Shown here: positions 56,919-64,000 of the stretch, piece by piece | How the letters are laid out: each line of letters begins with the position of its first letter | How positions within the stretch are numbered: the stretch's first letter is position 1 | Assembly (NCBI RefSeq): GCF_018698455.1 | Contig: NZ_JABIOQ010000072.1 | Coordinates: 62,001 to 126,000 of the forward strand | From: Sulfurimonas sp. | GTDB lineage: Bacteria; Campylobacterota; Campylobacteria; Campylobacterales; Sulfurimonadaceae | DNA: 64,000 bases | Direction: 5' to 3' | Program-made: the position numbers and the translations under genes | The notes under the pieces: generated by a model | The model's database searches: none | What the model saw: only the letters and a program-made list of their open reading frames with translations | What the model was told of the DNA's origin: nothing

Positions 56919-58577
56919 ATGAAACATTTTTTACTATTTTTTACATTATTACTCGTGCTTCACGCCAAAGAAATTAAAGATGACACTCTTAAAAAAATGA
57001 TAGGACATATGCTTCTTGTAGGTTTTAATGAGAGTAGTATTACTAAAGACTCTCAAATTGTTAAAGATATAAATGAGTATGAGCTAGGGGGAGTCATTCT
57101 TTTTGATAAGTTTTATAAAAATAAAAATAAAAATAAAAATATCTCTTCACCCGAGCAACTTGCAAAACTTACAAGTGACTTAAAAAAGTTTTCAAATCAA
57201 GCACTGTTTGTAAGTGTCGATCAAGAGGGTGGAAAAGTGGCACGTCTTAAACCTAAGTATGGATTTGAAGAGATTGAGTCTGCATTAGAGGTTTCCCAGA
57301 TGAATGAGTATGCAATTGTAGACATGTATGACAAGCAGTCAACTATGCTTGAGAGTGCAGGTATAACTATGAATTTTGCTCCAGTTGTGGACTTGGCTGT
57401 AAATCCAAAAAACAAAGTTATAGTTGGACTTGAACGCTCCTTTGGAGAAAAACCAGAAGAGGTGAGTAAGTTCGCAAAAGTAGTGATACAAAGTCAAAAG
57501 AAACATAACATTATCTCTGTTTTAAAGCACTTTCCAGGGCACGGTTCTTCTTTGGAAGATTCGCATAAGGGTTTTGTAGATGTGAGTGAGACTTGGAGTC
57601 CTGAGGAACTAGAGCCATATGAGATACTGATAAACGAAAAACAAGTTGATGTGATTATGACAGCACATGTTTTTAACGAATATATTGACGATATGTACCC
57701 AGCAACCCTCTCCTATAGTTTTAACACAGAATTGCTTCGCCAAGAGATGGGTTTTGAAGGTGTTATAATCAGTGATGATTTACAGATGGGAGCTATTTCA
57801 AAGCATTTTACATTAGACAAAAGAGTTTCTTTGGCTATAAACGCAGGAGTGGATATTTTACTTTTTGGAAATCAGCTTGAAAATGTAAGTGTAAAAAAAC
57901 TTGTTAACAGCATCTTGACTCAGGTGAAATCAGGTGTGATACCTATAAAAAGAATCAAAGAGTCAAATGCTAGAATAGATAAACTTCATACTAGATACAT
58001 GATAAAACAAAAACCAATAGTCTTTACAGAAAAACGCAAAAAACTTACACGAGAATACATCAAGAGTCATTATGGTTTGAGTGTAAAAAACATTGAAATT
58101 ATTCCAAAAAGCATAGTCCTTCATTGGACTGCCGTTATGGACTTTGAAAAAAGTTTTGAGCGTTTAAACGCAGAGCTCCTTTTCAGTGATAGAGCAGATA
58201 TAGCTAAGGCTTCAGCACTCAATGTTTCAGCTCATTTTTTAGTTAAACGCGACGGAACCATCTACCAACTTATGCCAGATAACTGGATGGCTCGACATGT
58301 CATTGGGCTTAACTACTCCAGCATAGGAATAGAGAATGTTGGAGGAGAAGGAAACGAAAAGGAAGATTTGACTCAGGCTCAACTTCGCGCGAACATATGG
58401 CTTGTAAAGTACTTAAAGACAAAGTACCCAAGCATAAAAAATGTCATAGGGCATCATGAGTATAGAGATTTTGAAAATAGTTCCTTATGGCTAGAAAAAG
58501 ATGCAGGCTATAGAACACAAAAAGCAGACCCTGGTGTAAAGTTTATGAATGATGTGAGAAGTGCTGTAGATGAATAG
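56919..58577 (+). CDS. Exported fusion of NagZ-like beta-N-acetylhexosaminidase (GH3) and AmpD-like amidase
   Basis: Of 552 residues, 1-16 are a signal peptide (KHFLLFFTLLLVLHA before KE). Residues about 20-365 are a GH3 N-terminal barrel: DQEGGKVARL, KHFPGHG at 203-209, the DSH pair at 214-216 and the nucleophile Asp286 in GVIISDDLQMG. Residues about 390-548 are an Amidase_2 domain with zinc ligands His402 (LHWT), His512 (GHHEY) and Asp537 (KADPG), plus Glu472 and Lys535 in the expected places. NagZ removes GlcNAc from GlcNAc-anhydro-MurNAc-peptide, and AmpD-type amidase removes the peptide. One exported chain would do both in the periplasm. It overlaps the symporter gene by eight bases. Confidence 0.9.
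   Translation: MKHFLLFFTLLLVLHAKEIKDDTLKKMIGHMLLVGFNESSITKDSQIVKDINEYELGGVILFDKFYKNKNKNKNISSPEQLAKLTSDLKKFSNQALFVSVDQEGGKVARLKPKYGFEEIESALEVSQMNEYAIVDMYDKQSTMLESAGITMNFAPVVDLAVNPKNKVIVGLERSFGEKPEEVSKFAKVVIQSQKKHNIISVLKHFPGHGSSLEDSHKGFVDVSETWSPEELEPYEILINEKQVDVIMTAHVFNEYIDDMYPATLSYSFNTELLRQEMGFEGVIISDDLQMGAISKHFTLDKRVSLAINAGVDILLFGNQLENVSVKKLVNSILTQVKSGVIPIKRIKESNARIDKLHTRYMIKQKPIVFTEKRKKLTREYIKSHYGLSVKNIEIIPKSIVLHWTAVMDFEKSFERLNAELLFSDRADIAKASALNVSAHFLVKRDGTIYQLMPDNWMARHVIGLNYSSIGIENVGGEGNEKEDLTQAQLRANIWLVKYLKTKYPSIKNVIGHHEYRDFENSSLWLEKDAGYRTQKADPGVKFMNDVRSAVDE
57115..57140 (+). repeat. ATAAAA hexanucleotide repeat
   Basis: Four and a third copies of ATAAAA lie in frame in the GH3 gene and encode KNKNKNKN (residues 67-74), in a surface loop after the first strands of the barrel. 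Slippage would add or remove Lys-Asn pairs without a frameshift. Confidence 0.8.
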
Positions 58578-60054
58578 TAGTTTTACTTCACTTGATTGGG
58601 TGATATTTATAGCTTACTTTACTATTTTAGGTGTCAGTTCTTACCTTTTTTCTCGTGCTAAAATCTCTTCTAGTAGAGAGTACTTCACCGCTTCAAACAC
58701 AATGCCAATACTTGCAGTGGCTATCTCTATCTTAGCTACTTCTCAATCTGCTGCAACTTTTTTGGGAGTTCCTGAGTTCTCATATTCTAACAACTTCACA
58801 CTCATAGGCTTTTACTTTTCTTCACTTCTTGGAGTTATCTTTGTAGCAAAGTTCTTAGTGCCAAAGTTTTACGAGATGAAAGCGATTACGGTTTATGAGT
58901 TACTAGAAAAACGTTATGGTGCATCTGCAAAAAAACAAGCTGGCGTTATGTTTCTTGTTGGTCGGGTTATGGCAAGTGGGGCAAGACTCTACATTGCAGC
59001 ACTCGCTATTAGTATGATTTTATTTTTAGATATTGGCTTTTCTCATATGTTGATTTCTATTTGTATTTTAGTTCTAGGGGCATTAGCTTACACTTACTTT
59101 GGTGGTGTGAAGTCTGTGATTCTAAGTGATATTATTCAGGCTATTACTTATGTAAGTGCAGGTTTAGTAGTAGTATTTTATCTTTACATTTCTTTAGATG
59201 GCATTGATATTTTAAATGTGTTAAACGCGAACGATAAACTTGTTTTTATTGACACTTCTTTAGATGGTAAGTTTAGCATTATTGGTCTTTTAAGTGGTTG
59301 GTTACTGTTAAACATAGCGGCCTTTGGACTTGACCAAGATATGACACAAAGAGTGCTTACTTGCAAGAGTAAAGATGAAGCCTCTCGTTCTCTTATAGTG
59401 TCCATCTTACTTACCATTCCAATAGTTTTACTCTTTCTTATCATAGGGGCTCTTCTGTTTGTGCATTATGAAAGTGCAGAGATAGCTCAAAGTTTTGGAG
59501 ATGAGAAGATAACCATCTTTATGTACTATATACTAAACGAAATGCCCGAGGGTGTTCGTGGGTTTGTAACGGTGGGTGCGATTGCAGCTGCTCTTTCAAG
59601 TACAAACTCTGTTTTAGGTGCTATGGCTTCGGTTGCTATAGAAGATTTATATAGACCTTTGAAGCTTAAACGCGATGCAAAAACAGATGAGACTCATTTC
59701 ATAAAAGCTTCAAGAAACGCAGTCCTCTTTTTTGCAGTAGTATTATTCGCAATGGCAATACTGAGTTACTTTTGGCAAAGATATGCAGAACTATCGCTGA
59801 TAGGTTTTGCCCTAGGTGTAATGGCATTTGCATATACTGGACTACTTGGCGTTTTCTTTTCAGCCATCTTTACTTCGAGGGGAAGTGTAAAAACTGTACC
59901 CTATGCACTAATCGGTGGTTTTGTAACAGTCTTAGCCTTACAGCCTTACACATTTGGCATAAGCATAGGTTTTGCTTGGCAGATAACTTTAGGGACTTTA
60001 GTCGCGTTTATGATAATGCAGACAGGAAAAGTAAAATCAGTAGTATTTGACTAA
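58570..60054 (+). CDS. SSS-family sodium:solute symporter, candidate wall-sugar importer
   Basis: The 494-residue protein has about 13 membrane helices in the SSSF/LeuT-like fold: TASNTMPILAVAISILATSQSAATFLGVPEF at the start, AYTYFGGVKSVILSDIIQAI, DQDMTQRVLTCKSKDEASRS, and AAALSSTNSVLGAMASVAIEDLY, which holds the conserved Na+-site serines. The family imports sugars, sialic acid, amino acids or vitamins with Na+. It is translationally coupled to the wall enzyme before it and followed by the muramate kinases, so anhydro-MurNAc or another wall sugar is the proposed substrate (inference). Confidence 0.88.
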   Translation: MNSSFTSLDWVIFIAYFTILGVSSYLFSRAKISSSREYFTASNTMPILAVAISILATSQSAATFLGVPEFSYSNNFTLIGFYFSSLLGVIFVAKFLVPKFYEMKAITVYELLEKRYGASAKKQAGVMFLVGRVMASGARLYIAALAISMILFLDIGFSHMLISICILVLGALAYTYFGGVKSVILSDIIQAITYVSAGLVVVFYLYISLDGIDILNVLNANDKLVFIDTSLDGKFSIIGLLSGWLLLNIAAFGLDQDMTQRVLTCKSKDEASRSLIVSILLTIPIVLLFLIIGALLFVHYESAEIAQSFGDEKITIFMYYILNEMPEGVRGFVTVGAIAAALSSTNSVLGAMASVAIEDLYRPLKLKRDAKTDETHFIKASRNAVLFFAVVLFAMAILSYFWQRYAELSLIGFALGVMAFAYTGLLGVFFSAIFTSRGSVKTVPYALIGGFVTVLALQPYTFGISIGFAWQITLGTLVAFMIMQTGKVKSVVFD

Positions 60055-60097
60055 AAGATATAAATAATATATAATATTGATATACAAAGGAAAAAAG

Positions 60098-60370
60098 ATG
60101 CATACATTATCACAACTGGAAAAACAACAGGTTGGTCTGCGTTTACCAAAATACCTTCTTGATGAGATAGATACTTTTACTAAAGAGTATTCGCTTAACC
60201 GTACTGACATCATAGTTGAAGCCTTGAAATCTTATGTAGCAGAGCAAAAAGCAAAGATTTTTTATGATGGGTTTGAGAGCTCAGTTGAAGAATTAAACAC
60301 AGTTTTAACTACTAAAGAGAAAAAGCTACAGTCACTTGATGAGTTAATAGATGAACTTGACAATAACTAG
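60098..60370 (+). CDS. Ribbon-helix-helix antitoxin
   Basis: The 90-residue protein starts at the ATG at 60098 (after AAAGG at a suitable distance; the ATG at 60077 is poorly placed). It has an N-terminal RHH DNA-binding fold (QVGLRLPKYLLDEIDTFTKEYSLNRTDIIVEALKSYV) and an acidic C-terminal helix that would wrap the toxin (SLDELIDELDNN). It should repress its own promoter and neutralise the downstream toxin. It overlaps the toxin gene by 20 bases. Confidence 0.8.
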   Translation: MHTLSQLEKQQVGLRLPKYLLDEIDTFTKEYSLNRTDIIVEALKSYVAEQKAKIFYDGFESSVEELNTVLTTKEKKLQSLDELIDELDNN

Positions 60371-60683
60371 TTTAGAGAGTTTTTCTAAAGAAATTAAAAA
60401 GCTTTTTAAAAAGTATAAAAATATATCACAAGATTTAAAATCCTTACAAAATGAACTTCTTACAAATCCAAAAGCTGGGATAGAACTAGGTAGCAACTGT
60501 TATAAGATACGACTAGCAAACTCCTCAATTCCAACAGAAAAAAGTGGTGGCTTAAGGGTTATATATTACTATTTAGATGAAAAGAGTAATATTTATCTTA
60601 TGAGCATTTATTCTAAAACAGATTTAGAAAATATTAGCGATAGTAAACTTGTAGATATTCTGACATCAAGTGGATTAAAATGA
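60351..60683 (+). CDS. RelE-family toxin
   Basis: The 110-residue basic protein has the RelE/ParE superfamily pattern: a helical hairpin (FSKEIKKLFKKYKNISQDL), then GSNCYKIRLANSSIPTEKSGGLRVIYYYLDEKSNIYLMSIYSKTDLENIS with the strand-strand-R-V-x-Y core. This sequence style is common in HigB/RelE-type mRNA interferases. The stop overlaps the anmK start (ATGA), so the pair sits inside the wall-salvage operon. Confidence 0.78.
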   Translation: MNLTITSLESFSKEIKKLFKKYKNISQDLKSLQNELLTNPKAGIELGSNCYKIRLANSSIPTEKSGGLRVIYYYLDEKSNIYLMSIYSKTDLENISDSKLVDILTSSGLK

Positions 60684-61762
60684 ATAATTTATACATAGGT
60701 GTAATGTCTGGAACAAGTTTAGATGGTGTAGATGTTACTCTTTGTGAGATAAATGAGAACTCTTGTAAACTTCTTCACTCTCATGAGTTTGTATTTCCTA
60801 AAGACTTGAAAAATGAGGTTTTAAACGCTATATCTACTAGTGTTACACTTCAAACTCTTGGAACATTAGATCATAAACTAGGACAGCTCTTTGCAGACTC
60901 TATCAATGAGTTTTTAAAGACATATAAAATTAATGCTAAAGATATAAATGCCATAGGACTTCACGGTCAAACGCTATGGCACGAGCCCCAGAGTGAGACT
61001 CCTTTTTCTATGCAGTTAGGCGATGCAAACATAGTAGCAAGTAATACTCAGATAAAAACGGTTGCTGATTTTAGAAGAATGGACATGGCTAATGGCGGGC
61101 AGGGCGCTCCTTTTGCTCCTGCGTTTCATCAGTTTTTATTTTCTAACTTAATGGGAAATGTGGCTGTAGTAAACATTGGTGGTATGGCGAATATAACTCT
61201 TTTAGGAAAAAACCTTAGAGGCTGGGATATAGGTTGTGGCAATGTTCTACTAGATATGTGGATAACGCAAACGCGAGATAAAGCTTATGATAAAGATGGT
61301 GACTTTGCAAGAAGCGGCAGGATCAACAAAGAGTTGCTAAACGCGATGCTTCAAGATGCCTACTTCTTAAAAACACCACCAAAAAGTACGGGAAGAGAGT
61401 ATTTTAATGATACTTGGGTGGCAAATTTTCTTCCTCTTTTCGTAAGTATAAAAGATGAAGACATTCAAGCAACACTTTTAGAACTTACAGCGAGAACCAT
61501 AGCGGACTCAATTAAGAACAGTTCTATTGACACTCTCATTTTATGTGGGGGTGGTGCTAAAAACAGTTACTTGGTTGAGCGACTGGGAAAGCTTTGTGAT
61601 ACTAATGTTAAATGCAGTGATGACTATGGAGTAAGTAGTGATGCTCTTGAATCTATGGCATTTGCTTGGCTTGCATACAAAAGAATACAAGGCGAAGTAG
61701 TAGACCTTAAGTCTGTTACAGGAGCCTCTGAAAACTCACAACTCGGAGCGATATATGGATAA
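60680..61762 (+). CDS. anmK: Anhydro-N-acetylmuramic acid kinase
   Basis: AnmK opens the 1,6-anhydro ring of anhydro-MurNAc with water while phosphorylating it to MurNAc-6-phosphate. The 360 residues show the N-terminal VMSGTSLDGVD (residues 8-18), GLHGQTLWHEP, VADFRRMDMANGGQGAPFAP, GGMANITLL and LILCGGGAKN, the sugar-kinase-like ATPase motifs. It follows the toxin gene and overlaps the next gene by eight bases. Confidence 0.96.
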   Translation: MNNLYIGVMSGTSLDGVDVTLCEINENSCKLLHSHEFVFPKDLKNEVLNAISTSVTLQTLGTLDHKLGQLFADSINEFLKTYKINAKDINAIGLHGQTLWHEPQSETPFSMQLGDANIVASNTQIKTVADFRRMDMANGGQGAPFAPAFHQFLFSNLMGNVAVVNIGGMANITLLGKNLRGWDIGCGNVLLDMWITQTRDKAYDKDGDFARSGRINKELLNAMLQDAYFLKTPPKSTGREYFNDTWVANFLPLFVSIKDEDIQATLLELTARTIADSIKNSSIDTLILCGGGAKNSYLVERLGKLCDTNVKCSDDYGVSSDALESMAFAWLAYKRIQGEVVDLKSVTGASENSQLGAIYG

Positions 61763-62696
61763 GATGAAAGCTTTTATAGAAGAGACTCCTTATAAAGAGT
61801 GGACTCTTAGCATAGTGAGTGCAGATGCCTCTTTTAGAAAGTACTACCGATTACAAGAGGGGAATAAAAGTGTTGTCGTTATGGATAGCTCATTAGAGTT
61901 AGATTCTCTCGCACCTTTTATAGATGTAACTTCAAGACTTATAAACGCAGGGGTGAAGGCACCAAAGATTTTAGGAAAAAATGAAAAAGATGGATACTTG
62001 ATACTTGAAGATTTTGGTGATGTACAACTTCTTGATGCACTTAATGACTCAAACTTCAAAACTCTCTACTCAAACGCGATGGATGAAATTCTTATGATGC
62101 AAAAAGCAGACAGCTCCAAACTTCCTCTGTATGATAAAGAATTTTTACATTTTGAGATGGATTTGATGAAGGAGTGGTACTTAGGTAAAAACTTGAGCTT
62201 AACACTTAGTGACACTCAAAAGGAGTTAATTAAACATGCTCTTGAGAGAATTTCTGATGTAGTACTAGAACAGCCTCAAGATGTATTTGTGCATAGGGAT
62301 TTTCACTCTCGTAACATTATGCTTACTCCAAGTAAAGAGGTAGGGGTTATAGACTATCAGGATGCTATGAGTGGGGCTATAACTTATGACTTGGTATCTT
62401 TACTCAAAGATTGTTACATAGAGTTTAAACACGAAGACATAGAAGAGTTAGCACTTGCGTTTAGAGATAAGTTAGGTCTACAAACAGAAGATAAAGAGTT
62501 TTTAAAATGGTTTGATTTTATGGGAATGCAAAGACATATAAAAGTGCTTGGTATCTTCTCGCGTTTATCTATTCGTGATGGTAAAGAGGGTTACTTAAAA
62601 GATATTCCTCTTGTTTTGAAGTATACCCTTGAAACAGCTTCAAGATATGAAGAAACAAAAGAGTTTGCAAAGTTTTTAGAGAGTGTGACTTTATGA
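61755..62696 (+). CDS. amgK: AmgK-like N-acetylmuramate/N-acetylglucosamine 1-kinase
   Basis: AmgK phosphorylates MurNAc at the anomeric position. The 313-residue protein has the aminoglycoside-phosphotransferase/choline-kinase fold: YRLQEGNKSVVVMDS near the start, YLILEDFGDVQLLDAL, the catalytic VHRDFHSRNIML (His180, Asp182) and the metal site GVIDYQDAMSG (Asp200). The order AmgK then MurU is that of the Pseudomonas putida salvage pathway, which bypasses MurA. It overlaps anmK by eight bases and murU by four. Confidence 0.88.
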   Translation: MDKMKAFIEETPYKEWTLSIVSADASFRKYYRLQEGNKSVVVMDSSLELDSLAPFIDVTSRLINAGVKAPKILGKNEKDGYLILEDFGDVQLLDALNDSNFKTLYSNAMDEILMMQKADSSKLPLYDKEFLHFEMDLMKEWYLGKNLSLTLSDTQKELIKHALERISDVVLEQPQDVFVHRDFHSRNIMLTPSKEVGVIDYQDAMSGAITYDLVSLLKDCYIEFKHEDIEELALAFRDKLGLQTEDKEFLKWFDFMGMQRHIKVLGIFSRLSIRDGKEGYLKDIPLVLKYTLETASRYEETKEFAKFLESVTL

Positions 62697-63349
62697 AAGC
62701 GATGATACTAGCAGCGGGAAAGGGTGAGAGAATGAGACCTCTGACAGACACTCTTCCTAAGCCGCTTTTGGAAGTAAGAGGAAAACCTCTTATCGTATGG
62801 CATCTAGAAAAGCTTAAAAGAAATGGTTTTAAAGAAGTAGTCATTAACATCGCTCACTTAGGTTATAAAATACCTGAGTATCTCGGGTGTGGCTCAAAGT
62901 ATGGGTTAGAGATTAGCTACTCAGATGAACAAGAGTGTGGTGGATTAGAATCTGCTGGAGGCATTAAAAAAGCACTTAGTCTTTTAGGAGATGAACCTTT
63001 TATGGTAGTAAATGGTGATGTGTTTTGTGAGTATGAGTTTGATGCATCATTAGAATTAGCAGGTAAAAAAGCACACCTTGTTTTAGTTCCAAATCCTCCT
63101 CATAATTTAAAGGGAGATTTTGGTTTAAAAGAGTCTTGCGTTTTAAATAAAGATGATGTTATGTATACATTCTCTGGCATAGGTTATTATGCTCCTTCTT
63201 TCTTCGATGAGATAGGTGAGGGTAAGCAAGCATTAGCACCATTTCTAAGAGAAGCTATAGATAAAAAAGAGGTGAGTGGTGAAGTGTTTACAAAAGTATG
63301 GCACGATATAGGAACACCTCAAAGATTAGAAGAGATAAATAATGATTAA
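62693..63349 (+). CDS. murU: MurU-like N-acetylmuramate alpha-1-phosphate uridylyltransferase
   Basis: MurU makes UDP-MurNAc from MurNAc-1-phosphate and UTP. The 218-residue protein has the NTP-transferase signature MILAAGKGERMRPLTDTLPKPLL over residues 4-26, EEEQECGGLESAGGIKKAL-like substrate loops, VVNGDVFCEYEF with the metal Asp, and WHDIGTPQRLEEI at the end. It lacks the long C-terminal hexapeptide domain of GlmU. It overlaps amgK by four bases and the transglycosylase gene by eight. Confidence 0.88.
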   Translation: MKAMILAAGKGERMRPLTDTLPKPLLEVRGKPLIVWHLEKLKRNGFKEVVINIAHLGYKIPEYLGCGSKYGLEISYSDEQECGGLESAGGIKKALSLLGDEPFMVVNGDVFCEYEFDASLELAGKKAHLVLVPNPPHNLKGDFGLKESCVLNKDDVMYTFSGIGYYAPSFFDEIGEGKQALAPFLREAIDKKEVSGEVFTKVWHDIGTPQRLEEINND

Positions 63350-64000
63350 AATAATTTTAATAACAGTAAGCCTTACGACACTTCTTATGGCGAAGTACAC
63401 AAACTGTACATTTCAGAACAAAAACTATAGTGATATTTGTGAAAAAGCAGTAGAAGGTGGCGTTACTTACAAGTATGCAAACCAGTTTTTACTTTCATAC
63501 TTTAAAACAAAAAAATATGATGAGGTGAGTTGGAAATACCTACAACCCAGAGAAATAAAAAAACATAGAGCAAGCGAGAAAAAAGCGAACAATGCTCTTG
63601 TGAAATATGTTCCACAAATAGTGAAAAACCTTAAAGAGTATAAAGAAGTATATGATTATGCCGAGAAAAAGTATGGGGTAAACCGTGAAATTATCGCGGC
63701 AATCCTGCTTAAAGAGACAAGGTTAGGAAAGATAAAACCAAAACATGATGCATTTGGGGTTTTTAACACAATAGTGACAAGAGTGAAGACAGAGACTTCA
63801 AGAGAAAAATGGCTGATGAAAATGGGAAAGACAAATATGACAGCCATAATAAAATACTGTTATAAAAAAGGGGTGGTGCCTGAACAATGTAATATTCCAA
63901 GTTCCTATGCCGGGGCTGTTGGAATCCCTCAGTTTATGCCAAATAGTTTCATTCATGCAAAATCATACAAAAGTGAGATCTCTGACCTTACAAAAATGGA
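63342..64000 (+). CDS. MltB-type lytic transglycosylase (partial)
   Basis: The first 219 residues are in the window; the 3' end is cut off. After a signal peptide (KIILITVSLTTLLMA), residues about 105 onward show the GH103/SLT_2 pattern: YGVNREIIAAILLKETRLGK with the catalytic Glu, FGVFNTIVT and SYAGAVGIPQFMPNSFI. Such enzymes cut glycan chains and leave 1,6-anhydro-MurNAc ends, the substrate of the rest of this operon. The ATG overlaps the murU stop, so it is co-translated with the salvage enzymes. Confidence 0.88.
   Translation, partial: MIKIILITVSLTTLLMAKYTNCTFQNKNYSDICEKAVEGGVTYKYANQFLLSYFKTKKYDEVSWKYLQPREIKKHRASEKKANNALVKYVPQIVKNLKEYKEVYDYAEKKYGVNREIIAAILLKETRLGKIKPKHDAFGVFNTIVTRVKTETSREKWLMKMGKTNMTAIIKYCYKKGVVPEQCNIPSSYAGAVGIPQFMPNSFIHAKSYKSEISDLTKM

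Overview
The window looks like the chromosome of a free-living, flagellated member of the Campylobacterota (epsilonproteobacteria), most like Sulfurimonas and its relatives. The basis is AT-rich sequence, the recA-eno-(FtsB-like)-(AMIN protein) gene order, a pseudaminic acid (pse) flagellin-glycosylation cluster with Maf/DUF115 proteins, FliA promoters of the form TAAA-N15-GCCGAT, and many 4-nt or shorter gene overlaps. The genus assignment is inference; no marker was searched.

Layout. 1-6824 (+): end of an unidentified gene, recA, eno, an FtsB/DivIC-like protein, an AMIN-domain protein, a Bax-type glucosaminidase, mgtE and a CNNM/CorC-type protein. 6829-17321 (mostly -): a DMT exporter, a dicarboxylate/amino-acid symporter, asnB, a methyltransferase, a rubredoxin with no canonical start codon, msrA (+), a degenerate AMMECR1-like protein, a Kef-type antiporter, bioB, yfcE and topA. 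17396-17924 (-): a PemK/MazF-type toxin behind a broken Phd/YefM antitoxin gene. 18005-31587: flagellin, two Maf paralogues, a sugar O-methyltransferase, pseI-H-G-F-C-B, fliD, fliS and a small FliT-position gene; three FliA promoters drive flagellin, fliD and fliS. 31589-36537: an SDR enzyme, then a sugar module (HAD phosphatase, FHS-type transporter, hexose-6-phosphate mutarotase) and arsB. 36554-39425 (-): a GGDEF/EVL protein with a cysteine-rich N-terminus, a small membrane protein, rplT and rpmI. 39826-49797 (-): a complete type II secretion operon, gspG-H-F-K-L-M-N-C-D-E-I-J. 49957-55674 (-): a 1905-residue surface lipoprotein directly upstream of it. 55827-55929 (-): the SRP RNA with its own promoter.

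56919-64000 (+) is the most interesting part: a peptidoglycan-sugar salvage operon. It encodes a signal-peptide-bearing fusion of NagZ (GH3) with an AmpD-like amidase, an SSS-family sodium symporter, an embedded RHH/RelE toxin-antitoxin pair, AnmK, an AmgK-like kinase, a MurU-like uridylyltransferase and the start of an MltB-type lytic transglycosylase. The arrangement suggests that muropeptides are dismantled in the periplasm and that free sugars, rather than intact muropeptides, are imported. No AmpG is seen here, and the symporter is the natural candidate importer.

Other points: the 8-mer AAACGCGA is strongly over-represented across the whole window in both gene orientations. No tRNA, rRNA, CRISPR array, insertion sequence or prophage was recognised. 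No gene-free stretch exceeds 300 bases.
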